Assembly: GCA_003971905.1 (NCBI GenBank)
Contig: RSEE01000057.1
Span: 124,001 to 188,000 of the forward strand
Source: Moniliella sp. 'wahieum'
Taxonomy: Eukaryota; Basidiomycota; Moniliellomycetes; Moniliellales; Moniliellaceae
Direction of reading: 5' to 3'
DNA: 64,000 nucleotides
Below the pieces are notes generated by a model. It was not told the DNA's origin. It did not search any database and saw only the letters and a program-made list of their open reading frames with translations. The position numbers and the translations under genes are program-made. Of the stretch, positions 22,356 through 35,461 are shown in pieces. Within the stretch, counting starts at the first letter, position 1; the number at the start of each line of letters is the position of its first letter.

Positions 22356-23480
22356 AGGTGGAAACGAACGCGCCAGCATCCTCAACCCAGCGTGGCTGTG
22401 ACGAAAATGGGAACTTTACTGTAGATGTGCATTGCCCGTTGATCACTGTGGGCCGAGGAAAGTAGGACCAAGTGAGGCGAGAGAGAACAGGAGAAAAGAG
22501 AGAGATTGAAGACAGAACTTGGAGCGGATCGATCTACCAAAGAAGGGCCCAGGCGAGCCAACGGGACCACATCAGAAGCAGTAGCTAGTAGTACTAACAA
22601 CCACTGAGAGACGCGTGGCGCAGCCTCTGTTGTGCACGAAGGACGGCACTACTACTAAGCCTGATACAATGTCAAATGGAGAAGGAGCTATTGTGGGGGG
22701 AGATGCAACCGCCACCGCTACCCCAATCAGAGGTTCACCCGCTATTGCGAACCCAACTTTGCGTCGGTCCCCATCGTATGAGGGGTGTATTGCGACGGCC
22801 ACTTCCTGTGAAGTAGATAAATGCACCGGTCCATGTAGCTTGCATGCCCCTCCTTTATGGGCGCGGCTCTCCTCGAACCCTTTCCCGTCCCAGCTGTCCT
22901 TCCCATAACCTCCCCTCCCGAGTCTGTGCCGGTACATATACATATACTCGGAGCCATCATCCTGCGATCGCCATCATCTTCAGTATTATCATTTCTGCAA
23001 GGGCGCTAAGCACAACGGGCACACAAGGGACACGCGCATTGGAAACGGGAGACGGAATGGGATGGTGAGAAGGCGTGCTGAAGTAACTTGAAGATGCGAC
23101 GAGGGAAGGGGGACATAGGAGGGAGAAGAGACATAATTGTGGAAAAGGATAAAGGGAGGGCGGAGGGAAGGGGAGGAGGGTAATATACAAGGACAAAGCG
23201 CGGGACAGCGGGGGGGTGTAGATAGGGGGAAGGTTGATGGGAGGGAGGTAGAAGACGGCAAGGAGAGAGGCAGAAAAAAGGTGGATGAACCGTAAACCCG
23301 TAAGGCAAGTAGGGAAATAGGGTAAGCAATATAGGTCGTGGATTGGTCAAGCTGTGATGAAAGTGACTGTTCAAGTGAACGGGGGGAAAGCAGGCAATTA
23401 AGCTGTTAAGCCACTGAGGTTAAGCCTAAGCACACGAGGCTTCACGTCTTTTATCAGCACCAAGCTTCAAGCTTCAAGCT
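22356..23480. other. Intergenic region with purine-rich tract and TTCAAGC repeat
   Basis: No gene is supported. A GA-rich tract spans about 23090-23280. Just before the adaptor stop is a perfect CAAGCTT repeat at 23461-23487. Confidence 0.6.
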
Positions 23481-23487
23481 TCAAGCC
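23461..23487. repeat. Perfect 7-bp CAAGCTT tandem repeat
   Basis: Three full units plus five bases. The same heptad is scattered through other intergenic regions (2646, 3602, 12313, 40356, 50545), so it belongs to a dispersed word family. Confidence 0.9.
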
Positions 23488-26248
23488 TCGCCCGACGGCG
23501 GGTCAGGCAAAACAGAGAGTTGAGCAGCTTTCGCTTGCCATAGTTGACGTTCACGTTCGCGCTCGCCCACGGGGCGGAACAGAATGGGCAGCGATACAGT
23601 GTCCTGATCCGGGGGGAACCAAGCCGGAGGTTGTGCATCCAACGAAGGCCGATCGACCCATACTCCCGGAGCAGTGGGAACACCTTGGAGTAACCGTTGT
23701 TCCGCATCGGCCAAGGCGCTCGTCTCGCGGCCACAGTTGCACCGCAGGCGCGAAGTAAGTGTTGGACCGGTAAAGAACGGAGGGTGGGACCAAGATGGCG
23801 TTGGCACCTCTTCCCCTCTCCCTCTCCCTCCCTCTCCGTCCCCATCTCCATCTCCATCTCCATCTCCATCTCCATCTCCATCTCGATCCGCATGTCCTTT
23901 GGTGCCAGCCTCAGCGTCCGTGTCGGCCTCCGCATCGGGGCTGGGATTTTGGACTTGACCTTGGTAGGGGCCGCGGAGACCGGATCTTGTCTGTTGGGCG
24001 TCAGGAGGCCCAGTACGGCACGTGGGGTGGTATGATACGAATGCCGTGTGAGCAGGGCTGGGCGTGGTTTGGTAGTCGTAGTCGATGACAGGGGGGTGGC
24101 GCTGCCCGACCGCGTGCGGCGGTGGAACGGGTACATGCTCTGGCTCGAACTTGTCTTGGTAAGGGGAGGACGGCCACGCAGAGGCGGTGTGCCGGTTGTG
24201 GTACCAATAGGGCTGAGGGCGGGGCGGTCCAAGTGAGCGGAAATGAACGGGTGTAAGGCGGTACGGCTGGGGCGGCGGGGCTCGGCTCGATGCGGAGAAG
24301 AGCGGCGGGAACGGCGACCTGATTTGAATGCGGCAGCCAGACTGGCTCGCAGATTGTGTCCTTCCTGGCCTTCATGTCCTTCATGTCCTTCTTGTCCTTC
24401 ATGTCCTTCGTGTTCGGGGGACGGGTTGCGGGAGTGGGGACCGAGTGGGAGGAAGGGCGGGAAGGGCGGGAAGGGCGGGAGTGAGAAACTGAATGAGAGG
24501 AAGGATGGTGGGTCGAGGCAAGCGGGGAAACGGCGGTTGGGGTGGATGGATCTGTCTCTGCACGCCGGGGGGTGGGCCGGTGCCCGGCTAGTACGTCAAG
24601 TGCCGGGGAAGTGGCGTAAGCGCGGTGAGAGCCGGCAGGAGGTGAAGGAGGGTGAGAAGGCATGGGCGACTCGAGCGAGTACGGGGGCAGATGAATGGTA
24701 TCGTGTGTACACGCGCAGGAAGGAATAGCAATTGCCCGACGCATGCAAAAGACCTGAACTTTGGGTAAACCAAAGCTTTCACTGTTGGCTCGATCATCAA
24801 GGACTGAAATGCGAGAAAAGAAGATCTCAACACCGATTTCGTGGCTGATCCGAATGTCCGTCTTGGACCCACGCACCGTGCTGGGACGGATGACGCGATG
24901 GTCAGGAAGACGAATGATGTTCTTGAGCGTATACCCGGGTGAATCGAGATCGCTTGGCATCTGCGGTGGGCCGGCCGGGCTGTGGTGAGCAAATGTGCCA
25001 GCCAAAGCAGTGCCAAACGGGCACATGTTCGGTCCTCCTTCTCCTGCGCCGCGACCAGGAGTGCCTGCGATGGGGTCACCATCGGGGGTGGTGCGGGCAA
25101 ACCAGATGGTATTGTCATCAGACGAGCCGTCCTGAGTTGAGCGATATGGCATGCGCCCTTTTTCCCACAGCCGTAGTTTTTCGGTTGGGAGCTGCACCAC
25201 GCCTTGCGCTGTGCGCCGTAGAGTTCCATCGTTTGTTGTAGAAAAACACGGATGACGTGCACTGAAAGGCCAGGAGGAGGATCTGGGTGGGTAACCTGCA
25301 CCGATGCTATCCCACCCACCGTCAGGGAGGCTGAGATAAGGGCAATGGAGATGGGACCAAGGGCTCGGTGAACATCATGGTACTGTAGATCCAGCGACGT
25401 AGGCCCACCATCGGGCTGCACCTGCACAATCACAAATACGTCCTGGTGGGTCGAAATATCGCTTTTCCCCCATTGCATCCAGCACCTAGAGCGGTGGCGG
25501 TAAGGACGTAGCGGAGACGCGCATGCTTCGTCCGCTCAAACGCCGGGCTAGTGGAGGGGATAATGAATGCAAACTCAAATCTGGAAAAGGATGAGGACAC
25601 CCCCAAGTCGGTCGTCAGTCAGTCTGTCCCAGGTCCTACCTTCGCCTATCAATACCAGAAGATAGAGTAGCAGCGTACCCATGTACTCCAGACGTAAGAT
25701 GGAGTCCTTCCTGTTTGACGTTGACGGACGCAGCATGGCTCACGTCCAGCGCACCCACACCAGAGTTGGCAGGTGCGGTGGAAGAGAGTTCCATCTCATC
25801 GGCTTGATGCGCATCAGGGCGGGAGATGATGTCAAACTCGTCGGAAGAGGGCGGGGGCACGTCAGGGGAAGGGAGTGCGCCAGGATGAGACTGGACGGGA
25901 ACTTGGGTGGGGGCAGTACGTCGGGATGCAGCAAGGGCGCCCAGGCGGGTGGAACGGGAGGAGCGGGACACATCCAGGATCTCGACAGTCTTGTTCATCA
26001 CGATCTTGTCCTCATACCGTATCTTTTGGGGGTCATTCGGTTCGGGAAACGCGAGGGTCTGGATGCCGCGCAGACTCACACACACCAGAGATGGTGCGTT
26101 CCGAGGGGCAGAGGAGCTCGACGAGGCCACTGAGGGTCTTGTCGTGGCCAGGCTGGCGAGCACGCGGCGGGGGCGGATGGATGTAAAGGTCGGGGGAGGT
26201 GACGTGGATGGCCAGTTGGCACGGCTGCGTGCGGCTAATGGGTGGCAT
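23481..26248 (-). CDS. Arrestin-like (alpha-arrestin/ART) trafficking adaptor
   Basis: Alpha-arrestins recruit Rsp5-type ubiquitin ligases to plasma-membrane transporters and drive their endocytosis. The start MPPISRTQPCQLAIHVTSPD (26248) opens the N-terminal arrestin fold, with VELLCPSERTISGVCVSLRG and the strand EDKIVMNKTVEILD (about 25990-26040). The C-terminal arrestin domain has YTLKNIIRLPDHRVIRPST, then KTDIRISHEIGVEIFFSRIS (about 24780-24930) and LPPYS. A long Ser/Pro/His-rich linker follows, then a Cys-rich block RLRCNCGRETSALADAEQRL (about 23735) and the stop at 23481. In the linker a GAGATG hexamer microsatellite (about 23840-23885) would code for alternating Glu-Met or Gly-Asp depending on frame. 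Several frame breaks and probably introns lie between the two domains (25200-25650), so exon limits are approximate. No clear PY motif was located, possibly because of the breaks. Confidence 0.75.
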
Positions 26249-28227
26249 GGCGGGGGAATGGCGGGGCGACGGTATAGCGCTGCGGTCGTGGTGGGGGGTG
26301 GCAGCAATGTGCGTGCTGCAATAGATGAAAACGGAATGGCAGCGGCAGGCCGAATAGCTAATAGTAGGGCTGCTGAGGCCCAAACTGGGTTCTGAGATCT
26401 CGGCCTTTCCCGCCTCGATCGCAGGCGGGGGGAACAGAGTTCGGGAGATAGGATGAAACGATGGCTGCAGTTCTGAGATGCAACATGCAATAGGAGATCC
26501 CGGGGGTTGAAGCGTGCCACGTGAGACAGACTGCCACAGACTGCCACGGGTGGTTCGCACGCTCTCACTCTCCGCAGCAGCTGCGCGTGGCTGCCCGGCT
26601 GCTCCCTTCGGTGCCACGCCTTGCCACTCGCACGCTGCCGTTTCCTGCGGGCCTTCGCCTCCTCCGGCTTACCCCGACGATGCACGCCACGCGTCACGCG
26701 TCACGAGGGTATCACCGGCCCATCACCCATGAGCACCGATGGACGTCGGACAATGGCGAGGCAGTGGCAACGCTCTGGGATGCAAGGCACCTGTCCATGG
26801 CGTCAATATCATGTGACATGGGGTGTGTGATGTCTCGGCCGCTCGCCACCCTGCGGGGCGACGCATGCCTGATGCCTGATGCCTGATGCATGACTTACAT
26901 GTTGCAGTTTGTTTCATCCTGGCATAATCGTAATCAAGCTTCACGCAATCGTGAGTAAGACGTTTTGATCTTGCAGTCCCGTTGGGGAAAGATACTCGGA
27001 TGGCTGAAAGGGTGTCCGTACAACGAACTCGGCCCCCGCGAAACTACGAGCCACTGGTTACTCACGTGTGACATCACACATCCTCTCCCCCCGCAGCTCC
27101 GTCCGTCGGCTGAGGGTTATATACCTGGAGGCAGTTTGGCTGAGTCCTTTTTGCTTTTGCGCTCTTTTGCGGTGCTGATGCGCCGGCACGTGTGGGGCCA
27201 GATCGGTAGTATGGGAGAGGGAGGGAGGGGAGCATCAGTGAGATGGGCCCAGTTGCATTCGGGAAAAAGGTCAGGAATTAATTGAGAGAGGTATATACTC
27301 TAGATGGAGTGTGAATCGGTGTGGCGGCACTCTCGAACGACCCACACACAGATAGATGTGGGACGACGGATGGCAGGATGGGGTACTCACAGTGTACCAG
27401 TGATGATCGATGAGTACTGCATGCCCTGTGCCTTAAAAAGCCTCCGTACCGATATATATTAACCAGATTAACCACCTCTGCGGGCCACCCAGTGCCACCC
27501 CCATATATACTACGTTCAACGTTCGTGCACATGAGGGACTGGACGGTGAAATCACCCACACTGCACCCCTGCTGTACCGGGTCCGACCTGGTCTGACAGG
27601 TCCGCTTGTCCGATGCAATAACCTCAGCTCGATCTCAATCCTCTCTCAATTGAATCCCCTTTTCCCATCTTACAACAGATCTCAATCTGCATCGGTACCA
27701 GTACTCAACTCAGGTATCCACAGTCAACACACCTTCAATAAACGACGTTTCCTATAATAACACATCTCCTGGTGCTGTCAATATATCAATCTCGTGCGAT
27801 TGCGATATGCTGGTGCGATGCTGCCCTGCTACCATGCAGCCATGTTTCGGCAGCACTGACCCAGTCTTGCTCAGCGCGGTCCATGTCCTTCTATAAATGT
27901 GTGGCTACCGGCTACTGTGACGTTGCGAAAAATCTCTCCCACAGCAAAAACACGTCCCGGTCTTCATCAACGTGTGCGCAACACACTACACCACAGGGCG
28001 GTGGTCATCTGACCGGCATGACCGATCATGTACATGTCGGTCATGAACAGGAGCGAGCTGGGTCCCTATAGGGAGCCTAGAAACTGGGATGAAGGTTCAC
28101 CGTGACCGTAGTGTCACATACTCTTCCTCAAGCGGAGACCAAACGTCAGCGTCGGGTTTCTAGAGTGGAGCAAACCATTATGTCGCAGCAAGATATGTCA
28201 TCAAGGGCTTCATCATGCATCACAGCT
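26249..28227. other. Intergenic region between adaptor gene and tRNA-Asp
   Basis: No gene is supported. There are TGCCACAGACTGCCAC and CACGCGTCACGCGTCACGAG repeats at about 26525-26710. A GCCTGATGCCTGATGCCTGATGC repeat lies at about 26868-26890. Several TATATA words occur at 27120, 27290 and 27455. Confidence 0.55.
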
Positions 28228-28313
28228 TCTCCGATAGTTTAGTGGCTATGACACGTCCCTGTCATGTTTCTTGGGCGTGCGGACGAGACCCGGGTTCGAT
28301 TCCCGGTCGGAGA
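28228..28313 (+). tRNA. tRNA-Asp (GUC) with a 15-nt intron
   Basis: The acceptor strands TCTCCGA (28228-28234) and TCGGAGA (28307-28313) pair in all seven positions. The D region is GTTTAGTGGCTATGAC. The anticodon stem CGTCC (28254-28258) pairs with GGACG (28281-28285). The T stem CCGGG pairs with CCCGG around TTCGATT. The loop reads CT-GTC-A (28259-28264), giving anticodon GTC, and a 15-nt intron (28265-28279) sits one base 3' of the anticodon, the canonical place. CCA is not encoded, as expected for a eukaryote. One D-stem pair (T-T) is mismatched. Internal promoter sequences (A box TAGTTTAGTGGC, B box GGTTCGATTCC) are present. All the parts of a functional tRNA are there. Confidence 0.93.
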
Positions 28314-28317
28314 GATC

Positions 28318-28324
28318 TTTTTTT
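28318..28324 (+). terminator. RNA polymerase III terminator
   Basis: A run of seven T residues lies four bases after the tRNA-Asp end. Confidence 0.9.
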
Positions 28325-28697
28325 AAAGCCAGAGCCCATTTCGAACTGCAGTGCCTGCTCCTATTAGTTGCGGCACGTGAGCCAGGCGTATTGATCGCCC
28401 GTAGTATTGGCACGTACTGGCGAGAGTCTTCATTGTATGGCCAATCAAGCCTGGTCAGCGCCTTTTGTCTGGGCCGCCCTCTAGTGGAAAGGGGAGAGAC
28501 GTGTGCAACAGCAAACTGGAGAAGCTCTCTCGCCCATATGGCCAGTGTTTGTTATACCTGATGAAGCCTATATATAGCGGCTGAGCGGCTTATCATCATT
28601 GGTACCTATGTATTTCTTCGTCGAAGACAGGGCGTACAGACACAGAGAGTATGGAAGTGACCAAAACGTCCAACTTCCTCTCCTCCTCCGCACACGG
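28325..28697. other. Spacer between tRNA-Asp and the oxygenase gene
   Basis: Nothing recognised. It probably contains the 3' UTR of the minus-strand oxygenase. Confidence 0.5.
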
Positions 28698-29864
28698 TTA
28701 CTTGTACAGCTGCTCTTTGTGACCGGAGGACAGTCTCGGTCCAGCGAGCGCGTTGCTCCTCGTCTGTGCCACGGTGACGATGCTGCCAAGTCTGCTTGGC
28801 GTACGTCCAAGTCTCAACGGTAGGGGGCGTCACGCCGTCCTGTTCAAAGTATTCTTGCGACCTTTCAATCGGGCTTTCCTGGATGGTGGAAAGGACAAGA
28901 TCGTTGCGCGGGCGGGAAAAGTAGAGGAGACCGTGCCGTTCAAATTGGCTTTGGTCGCGCGGTGGCAAAACGACACGGTGAATCGTGCTTTTGACATACC
29001 CACCCGTGAGGAAACTAAGCGCATCCGCCGAGTTGACCGTAAATGAAGCCGGGCGCGGGCGGGCGTATTTCCATTCGTTGTCTTGTGGTCCCGGATCTGA
29101 AGACCAGCAACGGGCTGACGATAGAGAAGTGTAAAGGTACCCAAGTCTGTATGGCCACCGACATGCCACTTGTCCTTGAGCACTTCGTACTCCTCTTTCT
29201 TGTACGGCGAGTAGAGCATGTAGCGCAGATGGTCCTCCGTCTTATCGTCGTACCGATGCAAGTCGGACAAGTAATTTTCCGGCAACTCGAGTGCGAGCGA
29301 GAGAAGACGCAAGAGCGGGTCGAGCACTGCGTTGTGCAGCTTGCGTTGAAAAGCCAGCACACGTGTCAATCCGCTGTGCAATGACAGGCGGGTGGACTTG
29401 TGGGAAGGAAGGTTTGGGAATGTTGTAGAAATCCACTTGGTCGCGTAGCCCCGACTCGGGGTCAATCAACGTCCGCCCGGCCGGACGGTAGCCATTGAAC
29501 CGTCCATGGTCGAGGTCGGCTTAAAGCCAACTTTTCTTCCACTGGAAGCTTATGGAACGCCTGGCCAATGGCAAACTGTTCCGCGATCTCCTCTTCCGAC
29601 AGGTCGTAGCCCGTGACGTAAAAGAAACCCCCGTGCGCAACGATTCAAGCAGACGCGCCGCTTGGGCTGCCTTGCCCTCGGCGTGCCCGTCTTGGATAGG
29701 TCAATCGTAGCGAGATCAGCCCAGTCCAGCTCCGCACTCGTCTCCGGCGGAGGGGTGAACTTAGGGAGGACAGCCGGCAGTGCCGGGGACGCGGTAGTAG
29801 TAGTGTCGGCAGCAGTGCCAGAGGCGAGCGAGGCAGGGACAGGGGTAGCAACGGCGGTAGCCAT
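28698..29864 (-). CDS. Isopenicillin-N-synthase-like 2-oxoglutarate/Fe(II) oxygenase
   Basis: These are soluble non-haem iron oxygenases; the substrate is not predictable and no biosynthetic partners lie nearby. The start MATAVATPVPASLASG is followed by LDWADLATIDLSK, the family's N-terminal strand, and by DPESGLRDQVDFYNIPKP. The double-stranded beta-helix core shows GGHTDLGTFTLLYRQPVAGL (the iron ligands H-x-D) and STIHRVVLPP (third ligand His). LLYFSRPR replaces the usual R-x-S substrate-binding strand. The stop is placed at 28698, after GHKEQLYK, which needs a frame shift near 28730; without it the frame continues to 28606. Other breaks lie near 29690, 29560 and 29090. Length is about 385 residues, normal for the family. 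Confidence is high for the superfamily and low for any specific reaction. Confidence 0.82.
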
Positions 29865-30615
29865 GGTTGGTTGTAGCTGATGGGGGGAAGTGGATGAAGG
29901 AGATGCGGTTGCTCTCTATATAGCAACTTTGTGGGGAATTCCACTTTCGGAGTAATAGTAATGGTATAGCCGCGGCTGTGTGGGCCTTTTGATGTGGGAG
30001 AGAGACGGGGTTTACCGGCTATAGGAGGTTATCAGTTTCACCGTGTGCATGTGCATGTGCGTATGTGTGCCATCATCCGATTAACGAGACAAGAGAGGTG
30101 CACCACCCGAGAGCGCGAGGGTGGGGGGAGCGAAAGCGGTGGCGCCATGGAACTGTGTAAAAATCGGGACGGGATCCATGTAGTACCACATATTGATAGA
30201 GCTTGCGAACGGAGCTGGAAGGGGTTGCGAGCTTCGCATCTCTCTACTATCTAATAGTCCTAGGGCAGTGGGGGCGCGGGGGGTGATAGTTCGGTGGACG
30301 TTGATATATGATGCATCAACGATTGATTAATGTTCCACCGGAGACCCTCTCTGGCCCCATAAGAATGAGATCAATCGAGGCCTGTGTACGGCTTGAGGTG
30401 CGCACGCCACCCCTTCTGTCCAGCGAGCGGGCACGACATTTTACCCCGTGGTACGCCGGACGACCGTGCGAGCGGAACAATGTGCTTCCGCCTCACCCTT
30501 CGCTCTTCCCCGCTCCGCTTCAAAGTTTCCCGAGGCAGGCTGCTTAGCTCAGCCACGCCGGCACGGGAGCAGCGCTGTTCGCGACCCTGCAGGGAAGGGT
30601 GACGGTTCAGAGGCG
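29865..30615. other. Divergent promoter region between oxygenase and GCN5
   Basis: No gene seen. A CATGTGCATGTGCGTATGTG repeat lies at about 30045-30066. Both flanking genes are transcribed away from this interval. Confidence 0.55.
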
Positions 30616-32688
<2,073 letters not shown>

Positions 32689-32871
32689 GGTGTCGTAGCA
32701 AGTTCAAGCAAGCCCTTGGTACCCATAGGTAATGCATGAAGGCAGCGAGGAGGACTACAGGCGCTTGCCCAGGCGGGCCTGCGCGTGCTCCGCATATACG
32801 CGTCCCGGCACAGACATGCCTTCTCCCCGCTGCTGCTGCCCGCGCTCCGCCTCGTCCCCCCGACGACCCTG

Positions 32872-33871
32872 ATGCCCTCTGTCTGTGGCGCCGCCGCCGC
32901 TGGACCCCCGCCGCGCAGTGCTGCTCGTCACTGGCGCATCGCAGGGCCTCGGCCTCGCCATAGCCGAGCAGCTGGCCAGGCTGGCGCCCAGGTCGTCCTC
33001 GTCGCCCGCCGGCCCGCGCAACTCGAGGCAGCATGGGAACACGTCCGCTCCGTCGCTACGGGCCCGCCGCCACTACTGGTGGTAGGGGACGTATCGTCGT
33101 TCGGGGGCTGCGCGCGTAGTTGCCGCCCTGCCCGCGCGCCCGATACAGTGATCTGTGCCGCGGGCGGTGCCAAGCCCGGCTTGTTTCTCGATATGGACGC
33201 TACTGATTTTCACCAGGGCATTCAGACCAACTACCTTACCACCTTGGCCACTGTGCATGCCAGCGCGATCCGGATGCGCCAGGAGCAGGTCCACGGCACC
33301 ATCGTCCTGGTTTCCTCGATGGTCGCGTTTTGTGGTCTGGTAGGTTACGCGCAGTACCAGCCGATGAAAGCTGCGGTACGGGGTGCGTACCCTCCTGCGT
33401 TCTTTTCTTCCTTCTTCCTTCTTCCTTCTTCCTTTTCTTCTTCTTCTGACGCTGACGCTGACGTTGACGTGGGGAGCGGCCCCAGGCTTGGCAGAGACGT
33501 TACGGAGTGAGTTCCTGCTGTATGACATTTCCATCCACTGCTACTTTCCAGCCACCATTCTCAGTCCCGGGTTTGAGCAGGAGGAGAAGACCAAGCCTGC
33601 TGTGCTGCGGGAGATTGAGCAGGCGGATTCGCCCTTGACACCAGCAGTGTGCGCCGCGCGCCTATTGCAAGGGTTTGCGCGCCGGCCATTTTTTCATCAC
33701 GTCCGATTGGCAACCGACTTGTTCCGCGCGCTCGCCGGCCGCATTCAGCCGGGCAACAACAGTGTAGCCGACCCAGCCAAGGCACTCTTGGCTTCCCTTG
33801 CGTTGCCTGTCTGGCGCAAATTGGGCGTCGACGCCATTGTCCGCAAGTACCGCACTGACCCTTCTCCCTGA
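32872..33871 (+). CDS. TSC10: 3-ketodihydrosphingosine reductase (Tsc10/KDSR)
   Basis: The enzyme reduces 3-ketosphinganine to sphinganine with NADPH at the ER, the second step of sphingolipid synthesis. The Rossmann motif is LLVTGASQGLGLAIAEQLA, followed in another frame by GAQVVLVARRPAQLEAAWEH. VICAAGGAKPGLFLDMD is the NNAG-equivalent region. The active site is IVLVSSMVAFCGLVGYAQYQ then PMKAAVRG, giving S...YxxxK. The KDSR-specific block SPGFEQEEKTKPAVL is clear, and a C-terminal hydrophobic part follows. A 103-bp intron (33383-33485, GTGCGT...CCCCAG) splits VRG/LAETLRSEF in phase 1. The 5' end is uncertain: the ATG at 32872 is not in frame with the Rossmann block, so one or more indels lie at 32880-32990. 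It follows GCN5 head-to-tail (about 180 bp) and is convergent with verprolin. Confidence 0.88.
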
Positions 33872-33989
33872 ACTTGCTAACGCGCCCCGTTAATCATGGA
33901 AAGCGTCCAACTGGCAAAACGGGTGGCTGGCTATACAGACTAGACACAGGGGGGGAGTAGAGCCACAAACAAAATGATTGTAACGAAAC

Positions 33990-35461
33990 CTAATGGCGGT
34001 GAGAGAAAAGCGTCAAGTTGTACTTAGCCATGACGTGCTCGGACCTCAACGAGCGACAGAGCGAGTGACTTGCGCCCTGGGTTGCGCCAGAGGGGTAGAT
34101 GTGTCGACTGGCAACGCCACGATCAAACGTGCGCGGCGGGGGGAAGTCTGAACGAAGGTGGAAGGTCCAGTTGCCCGAATGGGCCGCTGGCTCAGGCGCA
34201 TGAGCATGCGAGTTGGTAGACGAATTGGTAGACGAGTGCACGTGGGTTGGGGGGGGAGCGACGGGGCTAGAGGCGCGAGGGCCGTCGGGCTGGCCCGCGA
34301 CGGCGTAGAGCGTACACTGGCTGCAGTGCGAGTAGGGGCGCGGGTCAAAGTCCGGAGAAGGCGACGAATCAGATGCGACTCGGCGCGATGAAGCGTTGTT
34401 GGTCAAGACGCTTGCGAGCAGCGGAGGAGGGTGGGCGCGCCGCGCCCGAAGGAGGAGGAGGGGGAGGAGGTGGTGCAGCGGGCGAGGCGGGTGCCCGTGC
34501 CGGTGCCATACGCGAAGGAGGGGCCGGGTCGTGCGCATCATCGGTGGGGAGGAGCCGTGTTCGCCGGGGGGGCCGGACGACGAGGGCCGGGGGGGGGGGC
34601 GGGGAGAGAGGGAGGAGGAGGAGGCGGGGCTGCGCGTCCAGGAGAGGAGGGGGGGAGGGGGAGGAGCCGCAGGGCTTGACCGTCCAGGAGGTGCAGGAGC
34701 GCGCAGGAACACCTGGCCGTACCGGGGGTGGAGGAGGGCGAGGTGGCGCCGGAGGCGCCGGAGGCACAGCGGTGAGCCAGAGTGTGCACCTGGCCGAACG
34801 GGGGGCGGCGGAGGCGGGGCCGATGGCTTGCCTCCTGGCTTTGGAGGCGGAGGGCGATTCAGTGCCGAAGGTCGCGGAGGGGCAACCGGAGGACGGTGAG
34901 GAGGCGTTGGAGCCGGAGGAGGAGGATCTTCCTGGGACAGGAGGAGCGCGGCCGGGAATCGGCGGGGCGCGGGCCGGGGCCGGGGGTGCGGGAGGGGCAG
35001 GCGCGGGCGGGGGCGGCGGAGCTGACGGTGCAGGGGGGCAGGACGACCAAAAGGTGGCTTTGGAGCTCCCGGGGGCTTGGGGGCAGCCCCAAAGGGCTTC
35101 GGGGCGCGCGGGCCGGAGGGGACGAACCCTCATCGCGGTGAGCAATCATGGTGGACGCACCGGGGCGACCCGTGGCACGGAGCTTGGGCATGCCGCCGGC
35201 AAAGAGACCCGCAAGCGGCTGAGGGGCAGGCGTCATCCTCAGCGACGGATGCCATGGGCCTGGCCGCAGCCGCAGCGCCCGGGACAGGCGGGCGCCGCCG
35301 CCAGGGGGGTGGCGGCTTGCCCAGCGCAGGACGTCCGCCGCCGCCGCCCCTCCACTTGAGACGACGCCACCGCCGCCAGTGTTGGGGCCCGAGCGGTCGT
35401 TGGTCTGGGTCTTCTTGAGGGTGCGCCCGTTCTTGATAGCAGCCTGCAGGGCCGAGTCCAT
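33990..35461 (-). CDS. VRP1: Verprolin/WIP-family actin regulator
   Basis: Verprolin binds monomeric actin and the Arp2/3 activator Las17/WASP in cortical patches and endocytosis. The start MDSALQAAIKNGRTLKKTQT begins directly with a WH2 actin-binding motif, continued by NDRSGPN. LFAGGMPKLRATG (about 35190-35230) is the second conserved verprolin block. A long Pro/Ser/Ala-rich middle (PPPPP runs, about 34380-35060) provides SH3 ligands. The C-terminal WASP-binding segment is recognisable: NWTFHLRSDFPPPRTFDRG and IYPSGATQGAS (about 34070-34180). Frame breaks in the repetitive GC-rich part mean the central sequence cannot be trusted; the plus strand there gives long Gly/Arg-rich frames that are shadows. 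Unlike yeast Vrp1, no poly-proline precedes the WH2, unless an upstream exon has been missed. It ends about 120 bp from the convergent TSC10 stop. Confidence 0.82.

Noticed and set aside
23840-23885. The Glu-Met repeat frame over the GAGATG microsatellite as a domain
   Set aside because: It is a low-complexity hexamer expansion within the adaptor linker; the frame is uncertain because of nearby breaks.
28698-29864. The oxygenase as part of a secondary-metabolite cluster
   Set aside because: Neighbours are tRNA-Asp, an arrestin adaptor and GCN5, with no backbone synthase or pathway transporter nearby.
34373-35359. A long Gly/Arg-rich open frame on the plus strand, 328 codons
   Set aside because: It is the antisense of the Pro/Ala-rich verprolin middle, whose ends match the WIP family on the minus strand.
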